DNA of 64,000 nt from an uncultured Ilumatobacter sp. (GTDB taxonomy: Bacteria; Actinomycetota; Acidimicrobiia; Acidimicrobiales; Ilumatobacteraceae): NCBI GenBank assembly GCA_937919625.1, contig CALFRK010000002.1, forward strand, positions 21,366 through 85,365, in the 5' to 3' direction. The notes below the pieces were generated by a model. It was not told the DNA's origin. It searched no databases and was given only the letters and a program-made list of their open reading frames with translations. Below, in pieces: positions 30,001 to 40,825 of this stretch (position 1 is the stretch's first letter; every line of letters begins with the position of its first letter). The position numbers and the translations under genes were made by a program.

Positions 30001-30399
30001 TCACGATTTGGCTGCACGGTACCCGTCGGCTTCGGCGTCCTCTGGGCGGGCGTAGCAGCGCTCGGCAGCCGTGCGATCGTAGAATCGCCCGCCGGGCATG
30101 TGGAAGATACCCGAGTTGTTGTTGGCCTTGATCGGGTAACCGTCGGGGCAGCCACCGTCGAGCGGTTCGACCCACGGGACGCCATCCGAGCCGGACGCTG
30201 TCGATTCGTCGGCGTCAGTGTCCGGTGTCTCGGCGAAAGCGACAGGTGCGGCTTTTGGCGGGCTCGTGGAATCGAGTAGTGGCCACTCAGGTGGGCCGGC
30301 AGGCGTCGGTGCATTATGGCGTTGCCAGGCGGTCCAGCCGGCGTACCCGGCACCACCGATCAGCGCCAACCAGAACAAGCGTCGCAGCATCGTGATCAT
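30001..30399 (-). CDS. Membrane-anchored sunset-domain protein
   Basis: A 132-residue protein with one N-terminal span (LFWLALIGGAGYAGWTAW, residues ~8-25) and an acidic/Pro-rich linker. The C-terminal domain carries CPDGYPIKANNNSG, IFHMPGGRFYDRT and ERCYARPEDAEADGYR. This is the short sunset-type domain found in actinobacterial envelope proteins; function unknown. The ATG at 30399 follows TAGAGT (30406-30411) by 6 nt. Confidence 0.75.
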   Translation of the reverse strand: MITMLRRLFWLALIGGAGYAGWTAWQRHNAPTPAGPPEWPLLDSTSPPKAAPVAFAETPDTDADESTASGSDGVPWVEPLDGGCPDGYPIKANNNSGIFHMPGGRFYDRTAAERCYARPEDAEADGYRAAKS

Positions 30400-30423
30400 G
30401 GACGAACTCTAGACCAGAGCAGG

Positions 30424-30548
30424 AGTGGGGAGTTGTGCCAGGAGCGTGAGCCGATAGGCGAACTGCGACCAATCGTTACGGGGGAACCATGCGGAATGAA
30501 AGGGAGCGAAGCGACCTATCCGCTGGGTTCCCTGGCACAACTCCCAAC

Positions 30549-30549
<1 letters not shown>
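30424..30549 (+). repeat. Dispersed 126-bp inverted-terminal repeat, copy D
   Basis: Best-preserved copy. The arms are AGTGGGGAGTTGTGCCAGG and CCTGGCACAACTCCCAACT, near-perfect inverted repeats. The interior (GAGCGTGAGCCGA, GGCGAACTGCGACCA, GGAATGAAAGGGAGCGAAG) matches copy B. The last base is also the final base of the leuA stop codon on the minus strand, so the element is inserted precisely at the gene end. No ORF, so mobility would need a protein supplied from elsewhere. Confidence 0.88.
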
Positions 30550-32351
<1,802 letters not shown>

Positions 32352-32352
<1 letters not shown>

Positions 32353-32393
32353 TACGTAAGCAGAAGCAGGTGGCGCGCCGACGTTCCAGTCAT
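32352..32393 (-). CDS. leuA leader peptide (MTGTSARHLLLLT)
   Basis: A 13-codon ORF upstream of leuA, too short for gene finders, with four consecutive leucine codons (CTG CTT CTG CTT) just before the last residue and the TAG stop. Consecutive codons for the pathway's product are the hallmark of ribosome-mediated attenuation. The ATG lies 9 nt after a TAAGCT box, so the leader mRNA starts almost at the ATG. The main hairpin begins in its stop codon. Confidence 0.75.
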
Positions 32394-32402
32394 AGAAGGT
32401 GC

Positions 32403-32432
32403 AGCTTAGTCCGCATCGCCCTGCGATGGCAA
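32403..32432 (-). promoter_or_regulatory. leuA promoter
   Basis: TTGCCA (32427-32432) and TAAGCT (32403-32408) are separated by 18 bp on the minus strand, a good match to the housekeeping sigma pattern. Start of transcription is predicted 6-7 nt later, 2-3 nt before the leader-peptide ATG. It faces the divergent helicase gene. Confidence 0.6.
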
Positions 32433-32456
32433 TGGTCCCGGTACCCTGAGCGCACC

Positions 32457-33824
32457 ATGAATGATGCCAATGCACGGCCAAGTGGCCGCCAACGTGGAAG
32501 CCGGCCCGGGGGGCGCCGCCGAGACACGTCTGATAATCAAGGATCGCAACGTAATGATCGCCACGACCGTAACGATCGGCCACCGCGTCAGTTCGATGAC
32601 GGACCAGAGCGCACGGGCAAGCTGACCAGCACCAATACGATGCCCCCGGTTGAACCGCCGACCGGTTTTGCCGATCTCGGCGTTCCGGCCCGCATCGACG
32701 ACGGCCTTGCGGCATGTGGGTTCGCCCAGCCGTTCGCGATCCAGACCGAGGCGGTTCCGGTCGCCATGCTCGGCCGCGACGTCTGTGGACGCGCCAAGAC
32801 CGGTTCGGGCAAGACGCTGGCGTTCGGTGTGCCGATGCTCGCTCGCATTACCGACACGGCCCAGCCGCGCAGGCCGCTTGGGCTCGTACTCGTGCCCACC
32901 CGTGAGCTGGCTGTTCAGGTCGCAGAGGTGCTCGAGCCAATCGCTGCCCACGCCGGCCAACGCGTGCTCGCCGTGTACGGCGGTGCCAGCCGGCACACCC
33001 AGATCGATGCCCTGGCGAAGGGCGTCGAGTTGGTGGTTGCCACCCCCTTACGTTTGATCGATCTGATCAAGTCAAACGAGTTATGGCTGGAAGATACCCA
33101 GATCGTGTGCCTTGACGAGGCCGACCGCATGGCTGACGATGGCTTTACGCCCCAGGTCGAGTGGGTGCTGCGGCATTGCACCGGTCGCAACCAGACGATG
33201 TTGTTCTCGGCTACGCTCGATGGTGATGTCGGGCACCTGATTCGCCATTACCTCACCGATCCAATCGAGGTCGCCGTCGACGAGGCAACCGACACCGTCG
33301 GCACGATGCACCACCTCTTCCTGGCTGCCCATCACATGGACAAAGACAAGGTCATCGGCGCGATCGGGCAGGGGATCCCCAAGGTGCTGGTGTTCTGCCA
33401 GACCAAGCGCAACTGCGATCGGGTATCCAAGAATCTGCAGGAACTCGGCGTGGTCGCCGCCGCGATTCACGGCGATCTTCCGCAAAAGGCCCGCGAGCGG
33501 GCCATGCAGGGCTTTGCCGAAGGCAAGGTTGCGGTGCTCGTGGCCACAGATGTAGCTGCGCGTGGCATCGATATTGACGACATCGGCGTTGTGATCCACT
33601 ACGAGCCGGCCAAGGACGTCAAGGACTACCTGCACCGCTCGGGCCGAACTGCCCGTGCCGGACGTGACGGCTGGGCTGTAACGCTGGTTGAGTACAATCA
33701 GCACACCCAGGTGAGGATCCTCCAGCGCGGCATGCGGTTGTCTAACGAGCCGGCGATCGAGGTGTTCTCGAACAACCCGAGCCTCCGCGATCTATCGTCG
33801 TTCGGAACTCACGTCACGACCTGA
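32457..33824 (+). CDS. DEAD-box RNA helicase
   Basis: A 455-residue ATP-dependent RNA helicase. A basic, low-complexity N-terminal tail (residues 1-60, rich in Arg, Asp, Gly) is followed by the core. The motifs are the Q-motif region FAQPFAIQTEAVP, AKTGSGKT (I), PTRELA (Ia), LDEADRM (II), FSATL (III), ATDVAARGIDID (V) and HRSGRTARAG (VI). Such proteins remodel RNA in ribosome assembly or decay. The ATG at 32457 follows TACCCT by 9 nt. The gene is divergent from leuA. Confidence 0.93.
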   Translation: MNDANARPSGRQRGSRPGGRRRDTSDNQGSQRNDRHDRNDRPPRQFDDGPERTGKLTSTNTMPPVEPPTGFADLGVPARIDDGLAACGFAQPFAIQTEAVPVAMLGRDVCGRAKTGSGKTLAFGVPMLARITDTAQPRRPLGLVLVPTRELAVQVAEVLEPIAAHAGQRVLAVYGGASRHTQIDALAKGVELVVATPLRLIDLIKSNELWLEDTQIVCLDEADRMADDGFTPQVEWVLRHCTGRNQTMLFSATLDGDVGHLIRHYLTDPIEVAVDEATDTVGTMHHLFLAAHHMDKDKVIGAIGQGIPKVLVFCQTKRNCDRVSKNLQELGVVAAAIHGDLPQKARERAMQGFAEGKVAVLVATDVAARGIDIDDIGVVIHYEPAKDVKDYLHRSGRTARAGRDGWAVTLVEYNQHTQVRILQRGMRLSNEPAIEVFSNNPSLRDLSSFGTHVTT

Positions 33825-33886
33825 ATATGATCGCCGATCCGGGCGGCCGGCCAAGCCGGTCGGGGGTGCTGGTCTACCGTCAGCAC

Positions 33887-34855
33887 ATGCGACGCAAGGT
33901 GTCAGTTCTGGTCGTCGGCGCTGTTGCTGTCGCCGCTGGATGTTCAGGGTCAGAATCGATCGATGCGCCGTTGGTGACCGTTGCCGACGCGATTCTGGCG
34001 CCCACCAGCAGTTTGGCGTCCGAGCGGGATCCAGCAGGCGACACAAGAATCGCCGAGCCGGCATCGATGCCAACGCTCCGGGTTGACATGAAGATCGAGG
34101 TCGAATCGAGCGGCTTGCAAGCCGAGCTTGGTGCCGAGGTCGACCCGGCTGCTCTCGATCTCGCCGACCCGTTCGGCACGTTTGCGTCATGTTCGGGTGG
34201 GCGCAGGGCGTTCGGTCCGTATTCGGTATTGGTGTCGGTCCCCGGGGGCGAGGTTTTGGCCGCCAGCGTGTTCACTGCCGAATCGGTGACGCGGGCGGGG
34301 ATCTATGACGCCGATGTCCGGATCGAGCCGCGTTCAGGCGACGCCCAGTCGGCGACCGGCACCGTCACGATCGACGTCGGCTGGCGATCTGGCACGTTCC
34401 TGGCGTTTGGCCTCGATGGCGGCGCCATCACCGGTTCGTTCGAGTGTGCTGGCGGCGATCCTTCACCTTCTCCACTCGATACTTCGGCCACAGCAGGCGT
34501 CGTCGACTCGGTCCAGGTAGTCGCTTTGCTGCGCCAGGAGGGCGCCGAACGTGTAGTCGGGTTGGCGGTGCAGACAGTGCGGTCACCCGAAACCACGGCT
34601 GTGTGCCCGGCCGGTACCGGTGTGGCCGAAGGCGTCGTCCCGTTGCTGATGCGCGTCGACGGCGACCAGACGGTCGGTGCGATCAGCACGTTCGAACTGA
34701 CCGACGGCGGAGCGCCCACACTGCGCATGCGGATCGGCGGCGCGAGCTATGCGTTCGATGATGTTGCCATCACCGTCGCCCAGCCGGCCACCTCAGGAAC
34801 GTTCAGTGCGTCGGCGGACGGCCTGACGGTCGACGGTGCCTTTCTCTGTACGTGA
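33887..34855 (+). CDS. Secreted lipoprotein, unknown function
   Basis: A 322-residue product with a signal peptide RRKVSVLVVGAVAVAAGC, whose VAAGC is a good lipobox, followed by about 300 residues of beta-rich sequence. The mature part has no recognised domain; it appears to contain two similar halves (each with a strand-rich region ending in SGTF or SGTFSASADG), which is only suggestive. The ATG at 33887 follows TACCGT (33875-33880) by 6 nt: leaderless. It is convergent with leuD. Confidence 0.75.
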   Translation: MRRKVSVLVVGAVAVAAGCSGSESIDAPLVTVADAILAPTSSLASERDPAGDTRIAEPASMPTLRVDMKIEVESSGLQAELGAEVDPAALDLADPFGTFASCSGGRRAFGPYSVLVSVPGGEVLAASVFTAESVTRAGIYDADVRIEPRSGDAQSATGTVTIDVGWRSGTFLAFGLDGGAITGSFECAGGDPSPSPLDTSATAGVVDSVQVVALLRQEGAERVVGLAVQTVRSPETTAVCPAGTGVAEGVVPLLMRVDGDQTVGAISTFELTDGGAPTLRMRIGGASYAFDDVAITVAQPATSGTFSASADGLTVDGAFLCT

Positions 34856-34927
34856 CCAGCGTCAGATGCGTCGCGGTCACAACATCCCGCTGCATCGTGT
34901 AGCTGAGCCGGCGCTGGTCGCTGTCGT

Positions 34928-35512
34928 TCATCCCATCCAGGCTGGACGGTTCGACTCATAGCTGTCGATTGCTTCGGCGTGTGTGAGCGTCAACGCAATG
35001 TCATCGAGGCCCTCCAAGAAACGATGTTGGGTGGGCGGATCCATCGGGAACGGTTCGGCGATTCCGGCGGCCGGCACCTCGACCATCAGGCGCTCCATGT
35101 CGACCACGATCTCGGTGGTCGGATCGGCCTCGATCGCCGCCCAGATCGCCTCGACCGTCGACTCAGGCAAGACCGCAGGAACGAGTCCGTTCTTTGTGCA
35201 GTTGTTGCGGAAGATGTCGGAGAAGCTGGGGGCGATCACGGCGTCGAAGCCACCCTGTTGAATAGCCCACACGGCGTGCTCTCGGCTGGAGCCGACGCCG
35301 AACGCTGGTCCGGCGACGAGTACGGAGGCGCCCTGATATTGCTCTTGATTGAGGACGAAGTCGCGGTCGTCGCGCCATGTCGAAAAGAGGCCCTTTTCGA
35401 AACCGGTGCGCTCGACGCGCTTGAGCCAGTCGGCCGGGATGATCTGATCGGTGTCGACGTCGCTGCGCTTGAGCGGTACGCCAGTGCCCGACACGATTCG
35501 GACGGTCTTCAT
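34928..35512 (-). CDS. leuD: 3-isopropylmalate dehydratase small subunit
   Basis: With LeuC, isomerises 2- to 3-isopropylmalate. The 194-residue protein has VPLKRSDVDTDQIIPADWLK at the N-terminus and GPAFGVGSSREHAVWAIQQGG in the swivel-domain active site. It is 75 bp downstream of leuC on the same strand; palindromic repeat R3 lies in between and could reduce leuD expression relative to leuC. Confidence 0.95.
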   Translation of the reverse strand: MKTVRIVSGTGVPLKRSDVDTDQIIPADWLKRVERTGFEKGLFSTWRDDRDFVLNQEQYQGASVLVAGPAFGVGSSREHAVWAIQQGGFDAVIAPSFSDIFRNNCTKNGLVPAVLPESTVEAIWAAIEADPTTEIVVDMERLMVEVPAAGIAEPFPMDPPTQHRFLEGLDDIALTLTHAEAIDSYESNRPAWMG

Positions 35513-35528
35513 GTCTGCTCCTTTGGGT

Positions 35529-35584
35529 GTTACTAAAGGTGCCTGGCACCTGTATTAAGGGTGCCTGCTGGCACCTGTGGTAAC
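35529..35584. repeat. Double GGTGCC/GGCACC palindromic repeat R3
   Basis: A 56-bp element made of two palindromes in tandem. The first has inner arms GGTGCC and GGCACC, the second GGGTGCC and GGCACC. The whole is flanked by GTTAC and GTAAC. It occupies most of the leuC-leuD gap, 3 bp from the leuC stop. Same family as R1 and R2. Confidence 0.88.
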
Positions 35585-35586
35585 CG

Positions 35587-37041
35587 TCACGTGAGATCGG
35601 CGGGTGTGGCGAAGGTTCCTTTGACGGCTGTTGCGGCGGCGACGGCGGGGGAGACGAGGTGGGTGCGCCCGCCACGGCCCTGACGGCCCTCGAAGTTGCG
35701 ATTGCTGGTGCTTGCCGAGCGCTCGCCCTTGGCGAGCTTGTCGGGGTTCATCGCCAGGCACATCGAACAGCCCGGTTGACGCCAGTCGGCGCCGGCTGCC
35801 CGAAAGATCTCGTGCAGGCCTTCGGCTTCAGCCTGAAGCTTCACACGATGTGAACCCGGCACCACCATCACGCGCGGCACGGTGACATGGCGGCCTTCCA
35901 TGACGGCTGCGGCCGCCCGCAGGTCTTCGATGCGGCTGTTGGTGCAGGATCCGATGAAAACCGTGTCAACGGCGATCTCCTTGATCGGGGTGCCCGGTGT
36001 GAGGCCCATGTATTCGATTGCCCGGGCGACCGACTCGCGGGTGGTGGCGTCGTCGTAGTCATCGGGTGAGGGGACAGCTCCGTCGATCGAGCCAACCTGG
36101 CCGGGGTTGGTGCCCCAGGTGACCTGCGGAGTCAGTGTCGAGGCGTCGATCACGACCTGCTTGTCCCACACGGCGCCCTCGTCGGACTGCAACGTGCGCC
36201 AGTCGGCGACGGCTGCGTTCCAGTCGGCATCTTTCGGCGCCGCATCGCGACCACGCAGGTACTCGAAAGTGGTGTCGTCGGGGGCGATCATGCCGGCCTT
36301 GGCGCCGGCCTCGATCGACATGTTGCAGACCGTCATTCGGCCTTCCATCGACAGATCACGAATCGCCTGACCTCGGTATTCGATGACGTGCCCGATCCCG
36401 CCGCCGGTGCCGATCTCGCCGATGATCGCCAGCACGATGTCTTTGGCCGTGACCCCCGCTGGTGCTTTTCCGTCTACGGTGACCGACATCCACTTCGGCC
36501 GGCTCTGGGGGAGGGTTTGGGTGGCGAGCACATGCTCGACCTCGCTGGTGCCGATCCCGAAAGCCAGCGCGCCAAAGGCGCCGTGCGTGGCGGTGTGGCT
36601 GTCGCCGCACACGATCGTCATGCCCGGCATCGTGCGCCCCTGCTCGGGGCCGATCACGTGGACGATGCCCTGGTTGGGGTCGCCCATCGGATAGTTCGTA
36701 ACCCCGAACTCAGCGGTGTTGACGCGCAGCGTGTCGACTTGCTTGGCAGAGATTTCGTCGGCGATCGGCTGGTCGATGTTCTCGGTCGGGACATTGTGGT
36801 CTTCGGTGGCAAGCGTCAGGTCGGGACGTCTGACGGGGCGGCCAGACAGGCGCAGCGCGTCGAATGCCTGTGGGCTGGTGACCTCGTGGACGAGGTGCAG
36901 ATCGATGTAGAGCAGGTCGGGCTCATCAGGCACCGAGGCGACCAGATGGCGCTGCCAGAGTTTGTGGGGCAACGTTGTCGGTGGCGGCTGAGTTTGGGCG
37001 GTATGGGCGGCGAGGTGTGCTGTTGGATCGTCGTGCGACAT
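35587..37041 (-). CDS. leuC: 3-isopropylmalate dehydratase large subunit
   Basis: Aconitase-family 4Fe-4S enzyme subunit of 484 residues. Cluster cysteines are in FIGSCTNSR, and [14 protein letters not shown] provides the other two. Substrate motifs include [34 protein letters not shown]. The start at 37041 lies 38 bp from the divergent IclR-type regulator, whose likely operator is in that gap. This arrangement matches LtbR/NdgR-controlled leuCD of other actinobacteria. Confidence 0.96.
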   Translation of the reverse strand: MSHDDPTAHLAAHTAQTQPPPTTLPHKLWQRHLVASVPDEPDLLYIDLHLVHEVTSPQAFDALRLSGRPVRRPDLTLATEDHNVPTENIDQPIADEISAKQVDTLRVNTAEFGVTNYPMGDPNQGIVHVIGPEQGRTMPGMTIVCGDSHTATHGAFGALAFGIGTSEVEHVLATQTLPQSRPKWMSVTVDGKAPAGVTAKDIVLAIIGEIGTGGGIGHVIEYRGQAIRDLSMEGRMTVCNMSIEAGAKAGMIAPDDTTFEYLRGRDAAPKDADWNAAVADWRTLQSDEGAVWDKQVVIDASTLTPQVTWGTNPGQVGSIDGAVPSPDDYDDATTRESVARAIEYMGLTPGTPIKEIAVDTVFIGSCTNSRIEDLRAAAAVMEGRHVTVPRVMVVPGSHRVKLQAEAEGLHEIFRAAGADWRQPGCSMCLAMNPDKLAKGERSASTSNRNFEGRQGRGGRTHLVSPAVAAATAVKGTFATPADLT

Positions 37042-37070
37042 TGCTGTCGTCTCACTTTCTGAGATACACT
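37041..37070 (+). promoter_or_regulatory. IclR promoter with TCTCA-N5-TGAGA operator candidate
   Basis: In the 38-bp leuC-iclR gap, TTGCTG (37041-37046) and TACACT (37065-37070) form a promoter with an 18-bp spacer reading toward the regulator. An inverted repeat TCTCA-CTTTC-TGAGA (37050-37064) fills the spacer right up to the -10 box. Binding there would block the regulator's own promoter and sit 9-23 bp upstream of leuC. Confidence 0.55.
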
Positions 37071-37079
37071 TCTTGCGGT

Positions 37080-37757
37080 ATGGACATCGTAACCGGAGTC
37101 GGCGTGCTCGACAAGGCGACCCACGTGTTGCGCGCAGTCGCCGAGCGTCCGCTGTCGTTGCAGGGCCTGCAGGCGGCGACCGATCTGCCGCGCGCTACGG
37201 CGCACCGCCTGGCCGTGGCGTTGGAAGCCCACGGATTGCTGCGGCGCGACGACGACGGACGATTCGAGCTGGGTCCCGAGTTGGCCGCGTTGGGGCGGAT
37301 CGCCTCCGAGCGCTTTCCGCTTGCCGGATTGGCACTGCCTGTTCTCGAACGATTGCGCGACGACACCGGCGAGAGCTCGCAGTTGTTCGTGCGCGAGGGG
37401 TCACACCGTCGCTGCGTGCTGTCGCTGCAATCACCGCACGCGTTGCGCTGGATCGTGCCCGAGGGTGTACTTTTTCCGCTCGAATTGGGATCCGCCGGCA
37501 GAGTGCTGCTGGGCGAGACCGATGCCTCCGAGTGGATCGTAAGCGTCGAAGAACGCGAGCCCGGAGTGACCTCGGTCAGCGCCCCCGTGCTCGCCGTCGA
37601 CGGAGCGATCGCCGCAGCCGTCAGCGTTTCCGGCCCGATCGAGCGCTTGAGTCGCGAGCCAGGTCTGCGATTTGGTGATCGTGTTGTTCAAGCGGCCGCC
37701 GATATCGCCGCCCTGCTGGGAACAGTCGGGCTGACGCCGGGCGTCAAACCGGCATGA
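37080..37757 (+). CDS. IclR-family transcriptional regulator (LtbR/NdgR-like)
   Basis: A 225-residue regulator: an N-terminal winged helix-turn-helix ([40 protein letters not shown]) and a C-terminal effector domain ([22 protein letters not shown] to [10 protein letters not shown]). It is divergent from leuCD with a 38-bp shared region. In Corynebacterium and Streptomyces the orthologously placed LtbR/NdgR represses leuCD and related genes, so the same role is inferred. Its stop overlaps the next gene's ATG by 4 nt. Confidence 0.9.
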   Translation: MDIVTGVGVLDKATHVLRAVAERPLSLQGLQAATDLPRATAHRLAVALEAHGLLRRDDDGRFELGPELAALGRIASERFPLAGLALPVLERLRDDTGESSQLFVREGSHRRCVLSLQSPHALRWIVPEGVLFPLELGSAGRVLLGETDASEWIVSVEEREPGVTSVSAPVLAVDGAIAAAVSVSGPIERLSREPGLRFGDRVVQAAADIAALLGTVGLTPGVKPA

Positions 37758-38608
37758 CGATCTCACGTGCGACTCTCTCGCTGATCGGCGTAGGGGCTCT
37801 GTTGTTCACCGCCTGTGGTGACAACGCGGCGCCCGCTGACACCGGCACGGGGGGCGACACCCAAATCCCTGATCTGACTCTGCCCTCCCCGAACGACGCC
37901 GATGCCGATCTGGCCGGTAGCTGGATGCTGGTTTCGGGGATGATCGACGGTTCGCCGATCATCCTTGTCGACGGATGGGAGGTCACGCTGACAATCGATG
38001 TGCCCGATATCGGCGGCAGGGCCGCCTGCAACGGTTACGGAGGCTCGGTCGACGTCGACGTCGGCAACGGCACGTTTTACGTCGGTGAGCTGAGCTGGAC
38101 CGAAATGGGGTGCGAACCTGCCGTGATGGACCTCGAGCAGTCTTACCTTCGCTCGTTGTCGGCCGCCACCTCGTTCGCTCTCACCAATGATGTACTCATG
38201 CTCACCGGATCCGCGGTCGAGCTTCTGTTCGACCCGGTAGCACCGGTTGCCGACACCGCGATCGTGGGAACGACCTGGGTGCTCGACACGGTTATCCAAG
38301 GTGACGCCGCCTCGAACTCGCCGCTCATGAGCGCCGCCACCCTGACCCTCAACGACGATCGCACGCTGACGGGCTCGACCGGGTGCCGGCTGCTCGAAGG
38401 CGAGTGGGTTACCGCTGGCGCTGAGATCGTTTTCACCAGCTTCTCGGCGATCGACGACCCGTTGGCCGGCGTCTGCGCCCCCGAGTCATTGGCGCTCGAA
38501 GGGATTGTCATCAGTGTGCTGGGGGACGGCTTCACCGCAGAGATCGACGGCCAGCGCCTGACCTTGATGGCGCAGGGCAACGAAGGTTTGTCGTACACGG
38601 CTGAGTGA
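37754..38608 (+). CDS. Lipoprotein with two META (HslJ-like) domains
   Basis: A 284-residue exported lipoprotein: signal peptide with lipobox LFTAC (Cys ~21), then two META domains. The first (LAGSWMLVSGMIDGSP, GGRAACNGYGGSVDV, TEMGCEPAVMDLEQSYL) has the full pattern. The second (IVGTTWVLDTVIQGD, STGCRLLEGEW) is similar but shorter. META domains are found in envelope proteins such as HslJ. It is translationally coupled to the IclR gene (ATGA overlap), but a functional link is not obvious. Confidence 0.88.
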   Translation: MTISRATLSLIGVGALLFTACGDNAAPADTGTGGDTQIPDLTLPSPNDADADLAGSWMLVSGMIDGSPIILVDGWEVTLTIDVPDIGGRAACNGYGGSVDVDVGNGTFYVGELSWTEMGCEPAVMDLEQSYLRSLSAATSFALTNDVLMLTGSAVELLFDPVAPVADTAIVGTTWVLDTVIQGDAASNSPLMSAATLTLNDDRTLTGSTGCRLLEGEWVTAGAEIVFTSFSAIDDPLAGVCAPESLALEGIVISVLGDGFTAEIDGQRLTLMAQGNEGLSYTAE

Positions 38609-38669
38609 CCGAGGGCGTCCGGCCGATGCTGTCCGCCAACCAACCGTCCCCATCGATCAGACTGTCGTT

Positions 38670-39818
38670 ATGCAGGACGCGCTCGGAGCGACGGAATGGT
38701 GGTTCGTCCGACGCGGCCTTCCACACGCGATACCCGACTACTCCGCTCGCGAGGATGTCTGGACGCGGGCCTGGCCGTTCTTGTTGTTCGTGCTGCTGAT
38801 CGAATTGTTCGGCAGCTTCGGCGATCGTTTCGATGGCTGGGGCCAACTCGCCGTCTTTGTGGCCGGTGCCGGAGTGTTGCTGGGCGCCTTCGTACTCGTC
38901 AATATGGTCCGTGGTCGCAGGGCATTCCGGCTGCCCGACGACATCGGAGTCTTCGAGTTGGCAGTGTTCGTCATCGCCCCGGCAGCGTTGCCGCTGTGGT
39001 TCACCGACCGTGGCTGGACAGGCGCGGCGGTTCTCGTGGCGGTCAATCTGTTGCTGCTGGCGGTCGCCTATGTCGTGACGTCATACGGTCTGTTGCCCGC
39101 CCTGCGGGTGGGTGTGGTCCAGGCGTTTCGTCAGTTACGAACTGTGACTCAGTTGATCGCGCGGGGTCTTCCACTGCTGTTGTTGATAACGGCCTTTGTG
39201 TTTCTGAACGCCGAGATGTGGCAGGTGGCGCACGACTTCCCGCCCGCCTACTTCGCTATCTGTGTCGGCTTCATGGTGTTGCTTGCCTTGTCGTTTCTGG
39301 CGCTGCGGGTACCGAAGGAGATCGCCGAGTTGGCCCGGTTCGACTCGTGGCATGCGTGCTGCGAGCTTGCACGACTAACAGATGCCCCGATCGTCGATCA
39401 GCTGCCCGAACTCAGCGGTACTCCGCCTCAGCCCGAGCTGTCCCGCGTCGAGCTCGTGAATGTCGGCATGCTGCTTACGATCTCGCAGGCGGTGCAAACA
39501 TTGCTGGTCGGCTTGATCTCCGGGGTGTTCTATGTCGGATTTGGCCTGCTCGCCGTGCGCCACGACACGATCTTGCAGTGGACCACGGCGACCGAGCTCG
39601 ATTCGTTGGTCGAGTTCCAGTTCCTCGGGAACGACCTTGTGCTCACGTGGGAGCACCTCGCCGTATCTGGCTTCATCGCCGCATTCTCGGTGCTTCAGTT
39701 CGCAGTGGCCAGCGTTACCGACGCCACCTATCGCGACGAGTTCTACGACGACGTGGCCGGCGATGTGCGCAACGTGTTGGCTGTGCGCGCCATCGTGCGG
39801 GCCGCGCCGGCGGGCTGA
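38670..39818 (+). CDS. Polytopic membrane protein, unknown function
   Basis: A 382-residue integral membrane protein with about seven to eight spans (for example WPFLLFVLLIELFGSFG, LAVFVAGAGVLLGAFVLV, GLPLLLLITAFVFL) and soluble loops between. The N-terminus contains TEWWFVRRGLPHAIPDYS. Similar proteins are widespread in actinobacteria, but I know no function. It is convergent with the FKBP gene, 10 bp apart. Confidence 0.75.
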   Translation: MQDALGATEWWFVRRGLPHAIPDYSAREDVWTRAWPFLLFVLLIELFGSFGDRFDGWGQLAVFVAGAGVLLGAFVLVNMVRGRRAFRLPDDIGVFELAVFVIAPAALPLWFTDRGWTGAAVLVAVNLLLLAVAYVVTSYGLLPALRVGVVQAFRQLRTVTQLIARGLPLLLLITAFVFLNAEMWQVAHDFPPAYFAICVGFMVLLALSFLALRVPKEIAELARFDSWHACCELARLTDAPIVDQLPELSGTPPQPELSRVELVNVGMLLTISQAVQTLLVGLISGVFYVGFGLLAVRHDTILQWTTATELDSLVEFQFLGNDLVLTWEHLAVSGFIAAFSVLQFAVASVTDATYRDEFYDDVAGDVRNVLAVRAIVRAAPAG

Positions 39819-39828
39819 GCCAACTCGC

Positions 39829-40770
39829 TCAGTAGACGCCGATCACTTCGACGATCACGATCAGATCGGTGTTGGCGGGAAGTCCCAGACTCGACTCGCC
39901 GTCGGCGCCGAATCCTTGCTCGGGCGGAATCGTGATGGCCCGCAACGTGCCGACGTTTGCGCCCTGTAGCCCCTCGAAGATGCCTTGCAGGGTGTTGCCA
40001 TCCTCCATCAGGATCTGGAGCGCATCGTCACGTTCCCACGAGTTGAACAGCACAACTTCGTTGTCGCCGCGAACCAGCAGCATGTGTACCACCGCCGTGT
40101 CACCGAGTTCGACTGCGTCGCCGTCGCCGACGACGACGTCTTGGGTCGACACCTCGAGCGCACCGACCGAGGGTTCGAGCTGAAGGTCGAGTGGGGCGTC
40201 GGCGGCCGTGACCGATGGGATCACGGCTCGGACCTCGATCACGAATGACAATGCATCGCCGGGTCGGATCACGTCGCCGGGCGGATTGTCGCCGTAGGCG
40301 AGCTCGGCCGGTATATCAAGCTTTAGCAGCGAGCCGGCTTGGGCGTCGGCCAGGCCGTCGTCCAAGCCCCTGATGACTCCGCCACTTCCAAGTGGAAAGT
40401 CGAGTGGTGTGCCCCGGGTGTAACTGGTATCAAAGATCACTCCGTCCTCGGCGCGCAGCCCGGTGTAGTCGACGATGACCGTGTCGCCGCGCTGGGCGGT
40501 GGGCCCGATCCCTGCACGAACGATGTGCACGGTGAGCTCGGTCGGGATCGAACAGGGTCGGATCGCCGGTGGAATTTGGCCGTCGACGTAATCATCCGGA
40601 TCGGGTTCGTCGTCGCATCGATCGCTGCCGATTGGAATCACGATTGTGGTCGCCGGCTCTGTGTCTTCGGCGGGTGTGCTGACGACGGGGGCCGAGGTGC
40701 TTTCGTCTCCGCCGCAGGCCGCGGCGGCCAACGACAATGCGACCAGGGCGAGCAAGAGTGATCGGCGCAT
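39829..40770 (-). CDS. FKBP-type peptidyl-prolyl isomerase lipoprotein, two FKBP domains
   Basis: A 313-residue lipoprotein: lipobox LAAAAC (Cys ~19), an acidic linker, then a typical FKBP domain (VIVDYTGLRAEDGVIFDTSY, GGVIRGLDDGLADAQAG, ELAYGDNPPG). A second FKBP-like domain (VLFNSWERDDALQILMEDG, LQGIFEGLQGANVG, EQGFGADGE) is more diverged and may lack activity. It would assist folding of exported proteins. The ATG at 40770 follows TAGCGT by 8 nt. Confidence 0.88.
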   Translation of the reverse strand: MRRSLLLALVALSLAAAACGGDESTSAPVVSTPAEDTEPATTIVIPIGSDRCDDEPDPDDYVDGQIPPAIRPCSIPTELTVHIVRAGIGPTAQRGDTVIVDYTGLRAEDGVIFDTSYTRGTPLDFPLGSGGVIRGLDDGLADAQAGSLLKLDIPAELAYGDNPPGDVIRPGDALSFVIEVRAVIPSVTAADAPLDLQLEPSVGALEVSTQDVVVGDGDAVELGDTAVVHMLLVRGDNEVVLFNSWERDDALQILMEDGNTLQGIFEGLQGANVGTLRAITIPPEQGFGADGESSLGLPANTDLIVIVEVIGVY

Positions 40771-40825
40771 GGGGCGGGACGCTACCGGGGTGCCGTCGCG
40801 CTCGTACGGCACCCGAGCTTGACGT

